From the NCBI RefSeq assembly GCF_030717945.1, contig NZ_JAVAIM010000001.1, positions 1,735,131-1,799,130 on the forward strand: a DNA stretch of 64,000 bases. The letters are read 5' to 3'. The stretch is from Qipengyuania profundimaris (GTDB taxonomy: Bacteria > Pseudomonadota > Alphaproteobacteria > Sphingomonadales > Sphingomonadaceae). A program made the position numbers and the translations under genes. Each line of letters starts with the position of its first letter. Within the stretch, counting starts at the first letter, position 1. The notes below the pieces were generated by a model. It was not told the DNA's origin and did no database searches. It was given only the letters and a program-made list of their open reading frames with translations. Shown piece after piece: positions 8,114 through 20,823 of the stretch.

Positions 8114-10368
8114 GCGGCTCCGACTTTCTCCTCGAACTGCGTAGCGAAGAAATCCCTGCCCGGATGCAGGCGGGCGCGCGAGCCGAGCTCGAAAAACTGT
8201 TCCGCCGCGAAATGGATGCCGCCGGTGTCGAGGCTGGCGAAATCACCGTCTGGTCGACCCCGCGACGGCTTGCTTTGATTGCGCGCGGGCTGCCGGAAGC
8301 TACCGAAGCGGTCAGCGAAGAGCTGAAAGGCCCCCCGGTCGGCGCTCCGGATCAGGCGCTCGACGGGTTTTGTCGCAAGGCGGGGGTCGAAAAGGGCGAC
8401 CTCGAAGTGCGCGAGGTGAAGGGCCGCGAGACCTATTTCGCCGTGAAGAACATTCCAGGGCGCGAGACTTCTAATCTCCTGTCCGAAGCGATCCCCGCAA
8501 TCATCCGCGATTTCAGCTGGCCCAAGTCGATGCGCTGGGGCGCCGCCTCGATCAGCACCGAGAGCCTGCGCTGGGTGCGTCCGCTGTCGGGCATCGTCGC
8601 GCTGCTGGGTGACGATGTGGTCGAATGCGAGGTGCACGGCGTTACCTCCGGCTCGGTCACGCTGGGCCACCGCTTCCACCATTCGGGTGACATCACCATC
8701 GGCAATGCCGACGACTATGCGATGAAACTTCGCGCAGGCCATGTCATCGTCGATCACGAGGAACGGCAGGACCTGATCCGCTCGGGCGCCGCCAAGGTAG
8801 CGAATGAAGCCGGCCTCAAGCTGGTCGAGGACGAGGGGCTGGTGATCGAGAACGCGGGCCTCACCGAATGGCCCGTCCCGCTGCTCGGCCGGTTCGAGGA
8901 GGATTTCCTCGAGGTTCCGCCCGAGACCATCCAGCTCACCGCGCGAGTGAACCAGAAGTATTTCGTCTGCGAGGATGCGCAGGGCGAGCTCGCCAACGCC
9001 TTCATCTGCACTGCCAATATCGAGGCGGAAGACGGCGGCGCGCGAGTGGTGGATGGCAACCGCAAAGTCCTCGCCGCCCGCCTGTCCGACGCGCGCTTCT
9101 TCTGGGACGTCGATCGCAAGAAGACCCTTGCCGAGCACGCCAGGGGGCTGGAGCGGATAACCTTCCACGAAAAGCTGGGCACCGTCGCCGACAAACGGAT
9201 GCGGCTTGCGAACATGGCTCGCGAGTTTAGCGAAGAAGGAGTCGTTCCGAACGCCGATGCTGATCGCGCCGAGTATGCTGCACTGGTTTGCAAGGCGGAC
9301 TTGGTCACGGAGATGGTTGGTGAATTCCCTGAGTTGCAGGGGTTGATGGGTGGATATTACGCGAAAGCAGAAGGTCTTTCCGACGTTGAGGCCAACGCTA
9401 TCCGCGATCACTATAAGCCTGTCGGCCAAAGTGACGAAGTACCCAGCGCACCCGAGAGCGTTGCAGTCAGCTTGGCAGACAAGCTCGATAATTTAGCTGC
9501 CTTCTTCGGAATCGAGGAAAAGCCAACCGGGTCCAAAGACCCATTTGCCCTGAGAAGGGCTGCAATCGGGGTTTCCCGTTTGATACTCGAAAACGGGCTT
9601 CGGTTCTCGCTTTTCAAGACAGTTAGAGAACTTCCAATCCTCTCGCCTGCGACTGACTCCTTCGCTATTTTTGAGCGCATCTATGGTGAAGGGTTCAAAG
9701 ACCGTCTCTCGCGCGGACAGACTGTCGAGGTGGACAATCAAAACCTGACGACAGTCGCGAGCGAAGTCGTTCAGTTCATCGTAGACCGCCTCAAAGTGCA
9801 ACAGCGTGAGGCTGGCGTTCGGCACGACCTCATCGACGCTGTCTTTGCACTCGGCGGCGAGGACGATCTTGTTCGCCTGCTCGCCCGCGTGAAAGCGCTC
9901 CAGTCGTTTATGGACACCGAAGATGGCGCCAACCTCCTCGCCGGCTACAAACGCGCGGCCAATATCCTCAAGAAGGAAGACTGGCACGGCGCGGAGGGTG
10001 AGATCGCGAAGACCGGCGAGGAGGACCCGCTGGCGCTGGTCGACGATCCCGACATGAAGGCGGTGATCGACGCGAAAATGTCCGAGCGGCACGCGAAGGA
10101 GCTTTCCTACACGCCCGAGCCGGCCGAGAAGGCGCTCATGGATGCGCTCGACACTTCGGAACCGGCCGCTTCGCGAGCCATTGCAGCGGAGGACTTCGGC
10201 GCGGCGATGGCGGCACTTGCCGGCCTACGCGGTCCGATCGATCGTTTCTTCGAAGAAGTGACGGTAAATGCGGACGAAGAAAACAAGCGGGCACACCGGC
10301 TCGACCTGCTTGCACGCTTCCGTGCTGCAGTGCACAAAGTCGCGGATTTCTCTCGTATCGAGGGATGA
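8110..10368 (+). CDS. glyS: Glycyl-tRNA synthetase beta subunit
   Basis: The 752-residue beta subunit, which binds tRNA-Gly. It opens with the typical [15 protein letters not shown] and ends with a DALR-type anticodon-binding region ([22 protein letters not shown]). The ATG at 8110 overlaps the glyQ stop; a GTG at 8101 is in frame but GGAG at 8098 fits the ATG better. The coding sequence between about 9221 and 9850 is clearly poorer in GC (52-53% in three 60-base lines) than the flanks (63%), yet the protein reads through without a break, suggesting a recombined segment. Confidence 0.97.
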   Translation: MSGSDFLLELRSEEIPARMQAGARAELEKLFRREMDAAGVEAGEITVWSTPRRLALIARGLPEATEAVSEELKGPPVGAPDQALDGFCRKAGVEKGDLEVREVKGRETYFAVKNIPGRETSNLLSEAIPAIIRDFSWPKSMRWGAASISTESLRWVRPLSGIVALLGDDVVECEVHGVTSGSVTLGHRFHHSGDITIGNADDYAMKLRAGHVIVDHEERQDLIRSGAAKVANEAGLKLVEDEGLVIENAGLTEWPVPLLGRFEEDFLEVPPETIQLTARVNQKYFVCEDAQGELANAFICTANIEAEDGGARVVDGNRKVLAARLSDARFFWDVDRKKTLAEHARGLERITFHEKLGTVADKRMRLANMAREFSEEGVVPNADADRAEYAALVCKADLVTEMVGEFPELQGLMGGYYAKAEGLSDVEANAIRDHYKPVGQSDEVPSAPESVAVSLADKLDNLAAFFGIEEKPTGSKDPFALRRAAIGVSRLILENGLRFSLFKTVRELPILSPATDSFAIFERIYGEGFKDRLSRGQTVEVDNQNLTTVASEVVQFIVDRLKVQQREAGVRHDLIDAVFALGGEDDLVRLLARVKALQSFMDTEDGANLLAGYKRAANILKKEDWHGAEGEIAKTGEEDPLALVDDPDMKAVIDAKMSERHAKELSYTPEPAEKALMDALDTSEPAASRAIAAEDFGAAMAALAGLRGPIDRFFEEVTVNADEENKRAHRLDLLARFRAAVHKVADFSRIEG

Positions 10369-10428
10369 AAATTTTCCCCAATGGACTGTGTAACATGCGG
10401 TCCATGTCTCAGTTTGACGGGCGGTAAT

Positions 10429-13088
<2,660 letters not shown>

Positions 13089-13092
<4 letters not shown>

Positions 13093-13847
13093 TCTTTCCA
13101 GCCGGTTAGCGTTAAAATCTCGAAGGTTTCGACGACGCGGCCCTTGGCGTTGGCTGAGCGCAGGAAGGCTGCCCGCGCCCGCTCCAGTGCTGCCTTGCCC
13201 AGCGGCGGTGCCGGACTGGCAAGCGAATTGCCAAGACCCTGGTCGCGCAGGTCGGAGACCAAGCGGTCGAGGCTGCCATAGGACACGCTCAGCGAGCGTC
13301 CATCGACCACTTGCCGCCGGAACAGCGCGCGCTGGAGGAGGGCCGAGGCCGCCGCATTGTCGATCAGCGGATGCATCCGGGCCGCCGGACGGTCTGGCTC
13401 GCTGGCGATCATGGCGGTCCGCAGATTGGCGAGGCTTCCGGCCCCGACCACGCTGGCAATCAGGATGCCCCCGTCGCCCAGCGCGCCGCGAAGGTGGAGC
13501 AGGGCGCCCGGCAGATCGTTCACTCGGTCAAGCGAGGCTAGCGAAACGATGAGGTCGTAAGGGCTGCCCGGCAGGGGTTGCTCCTCGTCAAGCGTGGCGA
13601 CATCGGCCTCCGCCACCTCGACGCCAAGTCCGCGCAGCGACAGCGCGAGCGTCCCCGTCCAGTCGCCGATGACTAAGGCGGTGGCCGGGGACAAGCGCAT
13701 GAACTCAAGGCGCTCGAGCACATCCTCGACCATATCCTGCAGGATATAGCGCGCGGCATCGCGCTGCGACTGGCGGACCCGCGCGCGCCGCAATCCAGCG
13801 ATTCTGCGGCGGCGCGAGAAGATGCGGGGCGGGGGCGTGCTGGCCAT
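13089..13847 (-). CDS. NDUFAF5/BioC-like class I methyltransferase-fold protein
   Basis: A 252-residue SAM-dependent methyltransferase-like protein. The N-terminus (PPPRIFSRRRRIAGLRRARV) and the motif DRVNDLPGALLHLRGALGDGGILIAS, followed by GAGSLANLRTAMIASE, match the alphaproteobacterial relatives of human NDUFAF5, a complex I assembly factor; BioC is the other close family. The glycine-rich SAM loop is poor (VIGDWTGTLALSL), as in NDUFAF5-type proteins. It is divergent from comF, a common alphaproteobacterial neighbour, with 54 bp between starts. Catalytic activity cannot be read from sequence. Confidence 0.8.
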
Positions 13848-13901
13848 GACGCGTGCCCTGCCGTGCTTGCGGGAAGCGCGCAAGACGGGCATCACCTTTC
13901 G

Positions 13902-14675
13902 ATGTCGACAAGACGCTTCCTCGCCGAAAGCCTCGCGCCGGTCGTGGACTTCATTTACCCGCCGCGGTGTCCGGCATGTGGCGAGAGCGTGGGCGAACAG
14001 GGCGGCCTTTGCCACGCCTGCTGGAATGAGTTGGTCATCCCCGCGGAGCCCAATTGCAGCCTTTGCCAACGCCCGTTCGGCGAGAACGGGCCGGAGCACG
14101 GTGCCATCTGCGCGCCGTGCTTCGCCGATCCTCCGTTTCACGACGGGATCGCGGCGGGAACGCTCTATGGTGAGACAGCTAGGAAGCTGATCCTCGCACT
14201 GAAGCATGGGCGCCGGATCGCACTCGCCCCGATACTGGCGCGCTTAATCGCGGCGCGCATCCCTGAAGGCGAGGCGAGAGAAAATCGGATCATCGTGCCG
14301 GTACCGCTTCATCGCCAGCGCTTGTGGCAGAGGGGATACAACCAGGGAGCCCTGCTGGGGCGGGAGCTGGAGAAACTCGGTCACGGCAAGTTGATCGTCG
14401 ATGCGCTGGTGCGGACGAGACCTACGCCCTCGCTCGGCGGCTTGGGGGCGAAGGCGCGAAAGAAGGTCCTTTCCGGAGCGATTGCGATCAACCCGAAGGC
14501 AAAAGTGGGCCTCGATGGAGCAAACGTCCTGCTGGTGGATGACGTTTTGACGAGCGGGGCGACCTCCTCGGCTTGCGTGAAGGTCCTCAAGCGTGCGGGC
14601 GCCAGGGCCGTTCGCATTGCTTGTTTCGCGCGAGTTCTGGAAGAGGCGAAAGACCTGTCGCGGCGCGCCGCCTAA
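13902..14675 (+). CDS. comF: ComF family phosphoribosyltransferase-like protein
   Basis: A 257-residue ComF protein: two CxxC pairs near the N-terminus (CPAC, CHAC) and two more (CSLC, CAPC) form zinc sites, followed by a PRTase-fold domain with the PRPP-binding motif VLLVDDVLTSGAT near residue 220. ComF is linked to DNA uptake and to recombination after transformation. I chose the ATG at 13902; a GTG at 13863 would overlap the divergent gene's upstream region. It ends in a palindromic gcggcgcgccgc just before TAA. Confidence 0.92.
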   Translation: MSTRRFLAESLAPVVDFIYPPRCPACGESVGEQGGLCHACWNELVIPAEPNCSLCQRPFGENGPEHGAICAPCFADPPFHDGIAAGTLYGETARKLILALKHGRRIALAPILARLIAARIPEGEARENRIIVPVPLHRQRLWQRGYNQGALLGRELEKLGHGKLIVDALVRTRPTPSLGGLGAKARKKVLSGAIAINPKAKVGLDGANVLLVDDVLTSGATSSACVKVLKRAGARAVRIACFARVLEEAKDLSRRAA

Positions 14676-15025
14676 ACGAAACGCCCGGGTCCTTGCGAAC
14701 CCGGGCGCCACGTGACGAATAATACCGGACCGGCCTTTCGACGGCGGTGCTGCCCCCCAGCAGGCACCTCGGTCCATCCCTCATCGTTATCGGATGCGCC
14801 GCGAAAACCCTCAACGCGGCAGCGGATCCGGGACCCCCATGAACCTGGCACTCTTACGGCACCGATGCTCCGGTTTGGCGGATCGTCGCGATCCACGAGA
14901 GGAATGTTCACCATGCGCGCACTCGATGGAACAGGCATTTTGAAAGCTGCTCGATTTTGAACCGGATTTGTGGTTATCGTGCAACAAGTCCGTCGCATTT
15001 TTACAAGCCCGAAAGGTCCAGCCGC
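14676..15025. other. 350-bp intergenic region, no confident gene
   Basis: Lies between comF and hisI. It holds a hairpin at 14683-14707 (7-bp stem, cgcccgg/ccgggcg) that on the minus strand is followed by TTTCGTTT, and several short open frames on both strands whose translations look random (Arg/Pro/Gly rich). The last 80 bases are AT-richer and probably contain the hisI promoter, but no convincing -35/-10 pair stands out. Confidence 0.6.
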
Positions 15026-15397
15026 GTGTCCGACAGCGATCAGCGTGAAACCAGTCGCACCCTCGATCCAAAATACGACGATCGCGGTCTGCTGAGTGCG
15101 GTGGTGGTGGATTCGGCGACCAAGGATGTGCTTATGGTCGCCTTCATGAATGCCGAAGCCCTTCAAGCGACGCTGGAAAGCGGCGAGGCGCATTTCTACT
15201 CACGATCCCGAGACACGCTCTGGAAAAAGGGCGAGACGTCTGGGAATATCCTGAAGGTCGATGAAATCCAGGTGGATTGCGACCAAGACGCCTTTGTCCT
15301 CTACTGCAGCCCCGCCGGGCCCACGTGCCACACGGGCGCTCGCAGTTGCTTTTACAGGGTCGTGGAGGGGCGAACTCTCCAACCCGTCAAGACTTGA
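15026..15397 (+). CDS. hisI: Phosphoribosyl-AMP cyclohydrolase
   Basis: Third step of histidine synthesis, opening the purine ring of PR-AMP. The 123 residues carry the family's metal site: the Asp cluster in [12 protein letters not shown] and the Cys residues of [12 protein letters not shown]. It is the stand-alone form without the HisE pyrophosphohydrolase domain, and it is away from the rest of the his genes. The GTG at 15026 is preferred because GAAAGG lies upstream and the product then has normal length; an ATG at 14957 would add 23 atypical residues. Confidence 0.93.
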   Translation: MSDSDQRETSRTLDPKYDDRGLLSAVVVDSATKDVLMVAFMNAEALQATLESGEAHFYSRSRDTLWKKGETSGNILKVDEIQVDCDQDAFVLYCSPAGPTCHTGARSCFYRVVEGRTLQPVKT

Positions 15398-15412
15398 CGC
15401 TTACGTAAACGT
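15397..15412. promoter_or_regulatory. ACGCTTACGTAAACGT palindrome, likely MerR-family operator
   Basis: A 16-base palindrome with one mismatch pair starts at the last base of the hisI stop codon and lies 17 bases before the MerR gene. It resembles the TTACGTAAACG-type sites described for LiuR, a MerR-family regulator of branched-chain amino acid and fatty acid breakdown. Its position suggests autoregulation of the downstream MerR gene. Confidence 0.6.
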
Positions 15413-15428
15413 TGAGTAGGGAAGGGGC

Positions 15429-15887
15429 ATGAACCAGCCGCTTCCCAAAGATGCTCGGCGCAGCGAAGGCGACCGCCGTCACGCCGGCGCGCACCTCGAA
15501 CGCCCGGATGCCTTCGACCGTGAGCAGTTCTCGATCTCGGATCTCACTAGCGAGTTCGGCTGTACCGCCCGCGCCCTGCGCTTTTACGAGGATGAGGGCC
15601 TGATTGCGCCGTCACGCGTCGGTCTGACCCGCATCTATTCGAAGCGCGACCGTGCACGGCTCGCCTGGATTATGCGAGCCAAGAACGTCGGCTTCTCGCT
15701 CACCGAAATCCGCGAGATGATCGATCTCTACGATCTCGGCGACGGGCGGGTCGAGCAGCGCCGCGTCACGGTAGAAAAGTGCAAGGCCCACGTCGCAAAA
15801 CTCAAGGAGCAGCGCGACGACATCGACAGCTCAATTAACGAACTGACCGATTTCATAGACCAGATCGAGTCGCTCGACCTCGATTGA
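15429..15887 (+). CDS. MerR-family transcriptional regulator (LiuR-like)
   Basis: A 152-residue regulator: polar N-terminal extension of about 33 residues, winged HTH (FSISDLTSEFGCTARALRFY then EDEGLI...RIYSKRDRARL), and a C-terminal dimerisation coiled coil (VEKCKAHVAKLKEQRDDIDSSINELTDFIDQIE). There is no Cys cluster for metal or redox sensing in the C-terminus. The gene sits 45 bp upstream of an acyl-CoA dehydrogenase on the same strand, and a LiuR-like palindrome precedes it, so control of acyl-CoA breakdown is the likely role (inference). Confidence 0.88.
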   Translation: MNQPLPKDARRSEGDRRHAGAHLERPDAFDREQFSISDLTSEFGCTARALRFYEDEGLIAPSRVGLTRIYSKRDRARLAWIMRAKNVGFSLTEIREMIDLYDLGDGRVEQRRVTVEKCKAHVAKLKEQRDDIDSSINELTDFIDQIESLDLD

Positions 15888-15932
15888 CCTCAGGTTCGAT
15901 TACCCAGTTATATTCCCAGCAAGGACACGCAG

Positions 15933-17738
15933 ATGCCCATCTATTCCGCCCCGACCCGCGACACGCGCTTCATCGTGAACGAGGTTCTCGACCTCGGCAG
16001 CTATGGCAATCTTCCCGGTTTCGAAATGGCCAGCGCGGACGTGACCAATGCCGTCATCAACGAAGGCGGGAAATTCTGCGCCGAGGTGCTGGCGCCCCTT
16101 AACCAGTCGGGCGACCAAGAAGGCTGCACCCGGAACGAAGACGGCTCCGTCACCACGCCCAAGGGCTTCAAGGAAGCGTTCGACCTTTTCAACGAAGCAG
16201 GGTGGGGCACGCTGTCCCATCCCGAAGAATTCGGCGGACAGGGCATGCCGCATGTTCTCGGCTTCGCGATGGAAGAGTTCATTTCCAGCGCAAACCAGGC
16301 ATTCGGCATGTATCCCGGCCTCACCAATGGCGCGATCTCGGCCCTGATTGCCAAGGGTTCGCAGGAACAGAAGGAAAAGTACCTGCCGAAGATGGTGTCC
16401 GGCGAATGGACCGGCACCATGAACCTGACCGAGCCGCATTGCGGCACCGACCTCGGCATGATCCGCACCAAGGCGGAGCCGCAGTCCGACGGCAGTTATG
16501 CCATCACCGGCACCAAGATCTTCATCTCGGCCGGCGAACACGACATGAGCGAGAACATCATTCACCTTGTCCTCGCCAAAACTCCCGGTGCCCCGGACAG
16601 CACGAAGGGCATTTCGCTGTTCGTGGTGCCCAAGTTCATCGTCAACGAAGACGGTACGCCGGGCGAGCGCAACGGCGTGATGTGCGGCTCGATCGAGCAC
16701 AAGATGGGCATTCACGCCAACTCGACCTGTGTGCTCAATTACGACGGCGCAAAAGGCTGGCTCGTCGGCGAAGAGAACAAGGGGCTCGCCGCCATGTTCA
16801 TCATGATGAATGCCGCGCGTCTCGGCGTCGGCATCCAAGGCCTGAGCCAGGCCGAGGTGTCCTACCAGAACGCCGTTGCCTACGCGCTCGACCGTCGTCA
16901 GGGCCGCGCGCTGACCGGACCCGCCGATCCCGATGCGCAGGCCGACCCCATTTTCGTCCACCCCGACGTGCGCCGTATGCTGATGGATGCAAAGACCTTT
17001 ACCGAAGGCATGCGCATGCTGTGCCTGTGGGGAGCGCTGCAGGTCGACCTGACGCACAAGGCGCAGACCGAGGAAGAGCGCGAAGAAGCCGACATGATGA
17101 TCGGCCTGCTGACGCCGGTCATCAAGGGCTACGGTACCGACAAGGGCTATGAAGTCGCGACCAATATGCAGCAGGTCTTCGGCGGCCACGGCTATATCGA
17201 GGAATGGGGCATGAGCCAGTTCGTGCGCGATGCCCGCATTGCCCAGATCTACGAAGGCACGAATGGCGTGCAGGCGATGGATTTGTGCGGTCGCAAGCTT
17301 GCCCAAAAAGGCGGCGCCGCGATCCAGGCGTTCTTCAAGGTCGTCGGCGAGGATATCGCCGCTGCCAAGGACGACGAGACGCTCGCGCCAATGGCCGAAG
17401 CGCTCGAGAAGGCGCTTGGTCAGCAGCAGGCTGCGACCATGTGGTTCATGCAGAACGCGATGCAGAACCCCAACCACCTCGGTGCCGGTGCGCATCACTA
17501 CATGCACATCATGGGCATCGTCTCGCTTGGGTGGATGTGGCTGCGCATGGCCAAGACTGCGGCGGCCGCTCTGGCCGGTGGCAGCGACGACACAGCATTC
17601 TACGAAGCCAAGCTCGCCAGTGCGCGCTATTACATGGACCGCTTCCTGCCCGATGCCGGTGCCCTGCGCCGCAAGCTTGAAAGCGGTTCAGAAAGCATGA
17701 TGGCGCTGGGCGAAGAGGCATTCGCTACCGCTGCCTGA
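15933..17738 (+). CDS. Acyl-CoA dehydrogenase, long form (DmdC/AcdH-like)
   Basis: A 601-residue FAD flavoprotein oxidising an acyl-CoA. The core carries GTMNLTEPHCGTDLGMIRTKA (the active-site flavin loop), the QVFGGHGYIEEWG block and IAQIYEGTNGVQAMDL. About 100 further C-terminal residues form the extra domain typical of long members such as 3-methylmercaptopropionyl-CoA dehydrogenase (DmdC) and its broad-range relatives; substrate cannot be assigned. It is probably cotranscribed with the MerR gene upstream. Confidence 0.93.
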   Translation: MPIYSAPTRDTRFIVNEVLDLGSYGNLPGFEMASADVTNAVINEGGKFCAEVLAPLNQSGDQEGCTRNEDGSVTTPKGFKEAFDLFNEAGWGTLSHPEEFGGQGMPHVLGFAMEEFISSANQAFGMYPGLTNGAISALIAKGSQEQKEKYLPKMVSGEWTGTMNLTEPHCGTDLGMIRTKAEPQSDGSYAITGTKIFISAGEHDMSENIIHLVLAKTPGAPDSTKGISLFVVPKFIVNEDGTPGERNGVMCGSIEHKMGIHANSTCVLNYDGAKGWLVGEENKGLAAMFIMMNAARLGVGIQGLSQAEVSYQNAVAYALDRRQGRALTGPADPDAQADPIFVHPDVRRMLMDAKTFTEGMRMLCLWGALQVDLTHKAQTEEEREEADMMIGLLTPVIKGYGTDKGYEVATNMQQVFGGHGYIEEWGMSQFVRDARIAQIYEGTNGVQAMDLCGRKLAQKGGAAIQAFFKVVGEDIAAAKDDETLAPMAEALEKALGQQQAATMWFMQNAMQNPNHLGAGAHHYMHIMGIVSLGWMWLRMAKTAAAALAGGSDDTAFYEAKLASARYYMDRFLPDAGALRRKLESGSESMMALGEEAFATAA

Positions 17739-17760
17739 GGCGCGGACGATCTACTGGGAA

Positions 17761-17785
17761 GGGGGCGCTTTGGTGCCACCTTTTT
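17761..17785 (+). terminator. Intrinsic terminator after the acyl-CoA dehydrogenase
   Basis: A short stem (ggcgc/gtgcc with one G-U pair, extended by GG/CC) with a TTTG loop is followed by TTTTT at 17781-17785. The stem is weak but the position, 22 bases after the stop, is right. Confidence 0.55.
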
Positions 17786-17814
17786 AGCAGGACCAATTGC
17801 CGAATGGTTGGGCG

Positions 17815-18525
17815 TCACGTTCGCGGGTTAGAGAGTATCTCATCGAACAGGCCGAGCATCGCCTGCCAGCTCTGCCGATCGGCGCTGGCGTCGAAGGCCG
17901 GATTGGACGAGCCGTCGAGGCCGACCTTGGCGGTGAAGCCATGCCCGACATTGGCATAGCTGTGGAAGTGCCAATCGGCCCCGACCTGGTCCATCTCTTC
18001 CCAGAAGGCCATGACATGCGAGCGTGGCACCAATTCGTCGCGGTCGCCATGGCAGACGAGCATGCGCGCCTTCGGACGGTCCTGAGCCGGAAGCCGCGTT
18101 TCGAGCAGGCCATGGAAACTCGCCACCGCAAGCAGATCCTGCCCGTCGCGCGCCATCTCGAGAACGGCCATTCCGCCTAGGCAAAACCCGATCGCCAGAT
18201 GCGGTAGGTCCGGTGCCAACTCGCTTAACAGATCGAGCGTCGCGCGCAGCCGCTGGCGCATCGCGGGCGGATCGCCGCGCAGTTTCTCGAGCGCCACGAA
18301 GGCTTCGTCGGGATCCGCGGGTGCTTCGGGCCCGTAGAAGTCGCCGATCAGAACTTCGTAGCCTTCGTTTATCAGCTCACGAGCCTTGGCTTCGACGCCG
18401 GGCGTGGAGTTCATGAAGGTCGGGAAGACGGCCACCGCCGCGCGAGCCTGTCCCGCAGGCTTACCGTGCAGGGCGACGAGCGGCGTGCCGTTGTCGCTGT
18501 AATCGATACGCTTGAGCCCGCTCAT
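17815..18525 (-). CDS. Dienelactone hydrolase family protein
   Basis: A 236-residue alpha/beta hydrolase with the Cys-Asp-His triad of dienelactone hydrolases: nucleophile Cys in GFCLGGMAV, Asp in HGDRDELVP, His in ANVGHGF. The true substrate is unknown; no aromatic-degradation genes surround it. The ATG at 18525 overlaps the cysK stop (ATGA), making it the third gene of a coupled MFS-cysK-hydrolase operon. Confidence 0.9.
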   Translation of the reverse strand: MSGLKRIDYSDNGTPLVALHGKPAGQARAAVAVFPTFMNSTPGVEAKARELINEGYEVLIGDFYGPEAPADPDEAFVALEKLRGDPPAMRQRLRATLDLLSELAPDLPHLAIGFCLGGMAVLEMARDGQDLLAVASFHGLLETRLPAQDRPKARMLVCHGDRDELVPRSHVMAFWEEMDQVGADWHFHSYANVGHGFTAKVGLDGSSNPAFDASADRQSWQAMLGLFDEILSNPRT

Positions 18526-19439
18526 TCGGGCAGGAAGTCCGGCACCGACAGATAACGCTCGCCGGTATCGTAATTGAAGCCCATCACGCGGGTTCCTGCG
18601 GGCAGGTCGGGCAGTTTCTTGGCGATTGCGGCAAGCGTCGCGCCGCTCGAAATGCCGACGAGCATACCTTCCTTCGCGGCGCATTGCCGGGCCATCTCCT
18701 TGGCGGCCTCGGCATCGACCTGGATAGAGCCGTCAATCGATTGCGTATGCAGATTGTCGGGCACGAAGCCCGCGCCGATGCCCTGGATGGGGTGAGGGCC
18801 GGGCTGGCCTCCGCTGATGACCGGGGACTGGGCAGGCTCGACGGCGTAGGCCTTGAAACCGCTCCACTTCTCCTTAAGCACTTCCGCACAGCCGGTGAGG
18901 TGGCCGCCGGTGCCGACGCCGGTGATCATCACGTCGATCGGACTGTCTGCGAAATCGTCGAGAATCTCCTGTGCGGTCGTGCGGGCGTGGACTTTCCAGT
19001 TACTCTCGTTGTCGAATTGGCTCGGCATCCAGGCACCGTCGGTTTCGGCGACCAGCTCCTGCGCGCGTTCGATCGCGCCCTTCATGCCCTTTTCCTTCGG
19101 CGTGAGGTCGAAGGTCGCGCCATAGGCAAGCATCAGGCGGCGCCGCTCGATGCTCATGCTTTCGGGCATTACGAGGACCAGCTTGTAGCCCTTTACCGCA
19201 GCGGTCATCGCCAGGCCGATACCGGTGTTGCCGCTGGTCGGTTCCACGATGGTGCCGCCCGGCTTGAGCTTGCCGGCCTTCTCGGCATCCTCGATCATGG
19301 CGAGGCCGATGCGGTCCTTGATGGAACCGCCGGGATTGTTCCGCTCGCTCTTCACCCAAACCTCATGGTCGGGGAACAGGCGGGAGAGGCGGACGTGCGG
19401 TGTGCGCCCGATGGTGTCGAGAATGGAGTCGGCTTTCAT
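18522..19439 (-). CDS. cysK: Cysteine synthase A
   Basis: O-acetylserine sulfhydrylase of 305 residues. The PLP lysine is in NPGGSIKDR (about residue 41), the substrate loop PTSGNTG follows, and GTGGHLTG binds the PLP phosphate. The family's asparagine-rich loop is intact, so it should be active. Both ends overlap neighbours by ATGA: the MFS gene above and the hydrolase below. That arrangement with an EntS-like exporter is not one I associate with cysteine synthesis. Confidence 0.95.
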   Translation of the reverse strand: MKADSILDTIGRTPHVRLSRLFPDHEVWVKSERNNPGGSIKDRIGLAMIEDAEKAGKLKPGGTIVEPTSGNTGIGLAMTAAVKGYKLVLVMPESMSIERRRLMLAYGATFDLTPKEKGMKGAIERAQELVAETDGAWMPSQFDNESNWKVHARTTAQEILDDFADSPIDVMITGVGTGGHLTGCAEVLKEKWSGFKAYAVEPAQSPVISGGQPGPHPIQGIGAGFVPDNLHTQSIDGSIQVDAEAAKEMARQCAAKEGMLVGISSGATLAAIAKKLPDLPAGTRVMGFNYDTGERYLSVPDFLPE

Positions 19440-20749
19440 GGCATCTGCTCCTTGAGCTTTTCTTCCGGTGTCGGTTCTAGCAATTCTTCAGGCGGGTCAA
19501 AGGTCCGGGTTGTCCGCAGAACCGGGAACAGCTTGCTCCACAGCGCCACCGTGATGATGGCACCGGCGCCTCCGCCGACAACAGCGATCACCGGGCCGAA
19601 CACGAATGCGAGCGATCCGGAAAAGAAATCGCCGAATTCGTTGGAGGCGCTGATCGTCAGCAGGCTGACCGAAGATACCCGGCCACGCTTGTCGTCAGGG
19701 GTGTGCAGCTGGATCAGCGACTGGCGGATGTAGACGCTGAACATGTCCGCCGCGCCAACGATGAACAGCATGGCGAGGCTGAGCGGCATATAGGTCGACA
19801 GGCCGAAAACGATGGTCGCCACACCGAAGATTGCGACGGCCCACAGCATCTTCGGCCCGACATTGGTCTTCAGCGGGCGGAAGGAGAACAGCAGCGCGGT
19901 GAGCGCAGCCCCGACGGCGGGAGCCATGGCGAGCTGGGCAAGGCCGGTCTCGCCGACCTCTAGAATATCGCGCGCATAGACCGGGAACAGCGCAGTCGCC
20001 CCGGCCAGAAACACCGCGAACAGGTCGAGCGTGATCGCGCCGAGCACCATTTTGTTGCGTACGACATAGCGAAGCCCCTCGACCATCTGGTGGATCGGTC
20101 GCTTGTTCGCCTCGCGCGGTGGTTGCGGGACCTTGCCGATGAAGGAAATCGCAGTGATCGACACGGCGAACAGTCCGGCCGCCACAAGGTAGGGCAAGGC
20201 AGGGAGGATAGCATAGGTATAGCCGCCAATCGCGGGGCCGACGATCATGCCGACCTGCCACGCGATGCTCGACAAGGCGATGGCATTCGGGAGGATCGTC
20301 TTGGGCACGAGGTTCGGGGCCAGCGCCGACAAGGCGGGGCCGTTGAACGCGCGCACCACGCCGAGGACGATGGCGACGCCATAGAGCCAGGCGAGCGAGA
20401 GATCGCCGTGCCACGTCAGGAACGCCAGAGTTCCCGCGCATCCCAGCTGGGCCAGCATGGTCAGACGCGCGATATTGCGCCTGTCGAAATGATCGGCGGC
20501 CCAGCCCGAAAACGGCGTAAGCACGAAAAGCGGGAGAAATTGCAGCAGGCCGATCAGCGCAAGCTGGCCGGAGGACTCCGCCACGCTCAACCCGCCGTCG
20601 CGCGCGATATTATAGGTCTGCCATCCGATGATCAGCATCATCGCATATTGCGCCAGCGTCATGCTCAGGCGCGACAGCCAGTAAGCGCGGAAATTCGCGA
20701 TCCGGAAGGGCGAGCTATCGGGGGTTATTGCTTGGTCGTTCTGGCTCAC
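19436..20749 (-). CDS. MFS exporter, EntS-like (MFS_3)
   Basis: A 437-residue major facilitator with about 11-12 membrane helices. The opening [34 protein letters not shown] and the short [16 protein letters not shown] loop between helices 2 and 3 are typical of the MFS_3 group that includes the enterobactin exporter EntS. The cytoplasmic C-terminus is charged. Its stop overlaps the cysK start (ATGA), so export and cysteine synthesis are cotranslated. The substrate is unknown. Confidence 0.85.
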   Translation of the reverse strand: MSQNDQAITPDSSPFRIANFRAYWLSRLSMTLAQYAMMLIIGWQTYNIARDGGLSVAESSGQLALIGLLQFLPLFVLTPFSGWAADHFDRRNIARLTMLAQLGCAGTLAFLTWHGDLSLAWLYGVAIVLGVVRAFNGPALSALAPNLVPKTILPNAIALSSIAWQVGMIVGPAIGGYTYAILPALPYLVAAGLFAVSITAISFIGKVPQPPREANKRPIHQMVEGLRYVVRNKMVLGAITLDLFAVFLAGATALFPVYARDILEVGETGLAQLAMAPAVGAALTALLFSFRPLKTNVGPKMLWAVAIFGVATIVFGLSTYMPLSLAMLFIVGAADMFSVYIRQSLIQLHTPDDKRGRVSSVSLLTISASNEFGDFFSGSLAFVFGPVIAVVGGGAGAIITVALWSKLFPVLRTTRTFDPPEELLEPTPEEKLKEQMP

Positions 20750-20761
20750 ACCAGACGCATG

Positions 20762-20795
20762 GCAGGCGCGCCTCCCATTGGGAAGACGCGCCTGC
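20762..20795. terminator. Hairpin between the PilZ gene and the MFS operon
   Basis: A perfect 9-bp stem (gcaggcgcg/cgcgcctgc) around a 16-base loop lies between the PilZ stop and the MFS start. In the minus direction no T-run follows, so termination there would be weak. Confidence 0.5.
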
Positions 20796-20823
20796 TTTCC
20801 GTGTGAGAATCAGATCTTGGCGA

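Noticed and set aside
14712-14960. 82-residue plus-strand frame between comF and hisI
   Set aside because: Random-looking Arg/Pro composition, no ribosome site, no known family.
14672-15193. 173-residue minus-strand frame between comF and hisI
   Set aside because: It overlaps both neighbours, has no recognisable domain, and hisI is clear on the other strand.
15900-17507. 535-residue open frame antisense to the acyl-CoA dehydrogenase
   Set aside because: The plus-strand gene has clear family motifs; the minus frame is a GC-rich codon shadow without recognisable domains.
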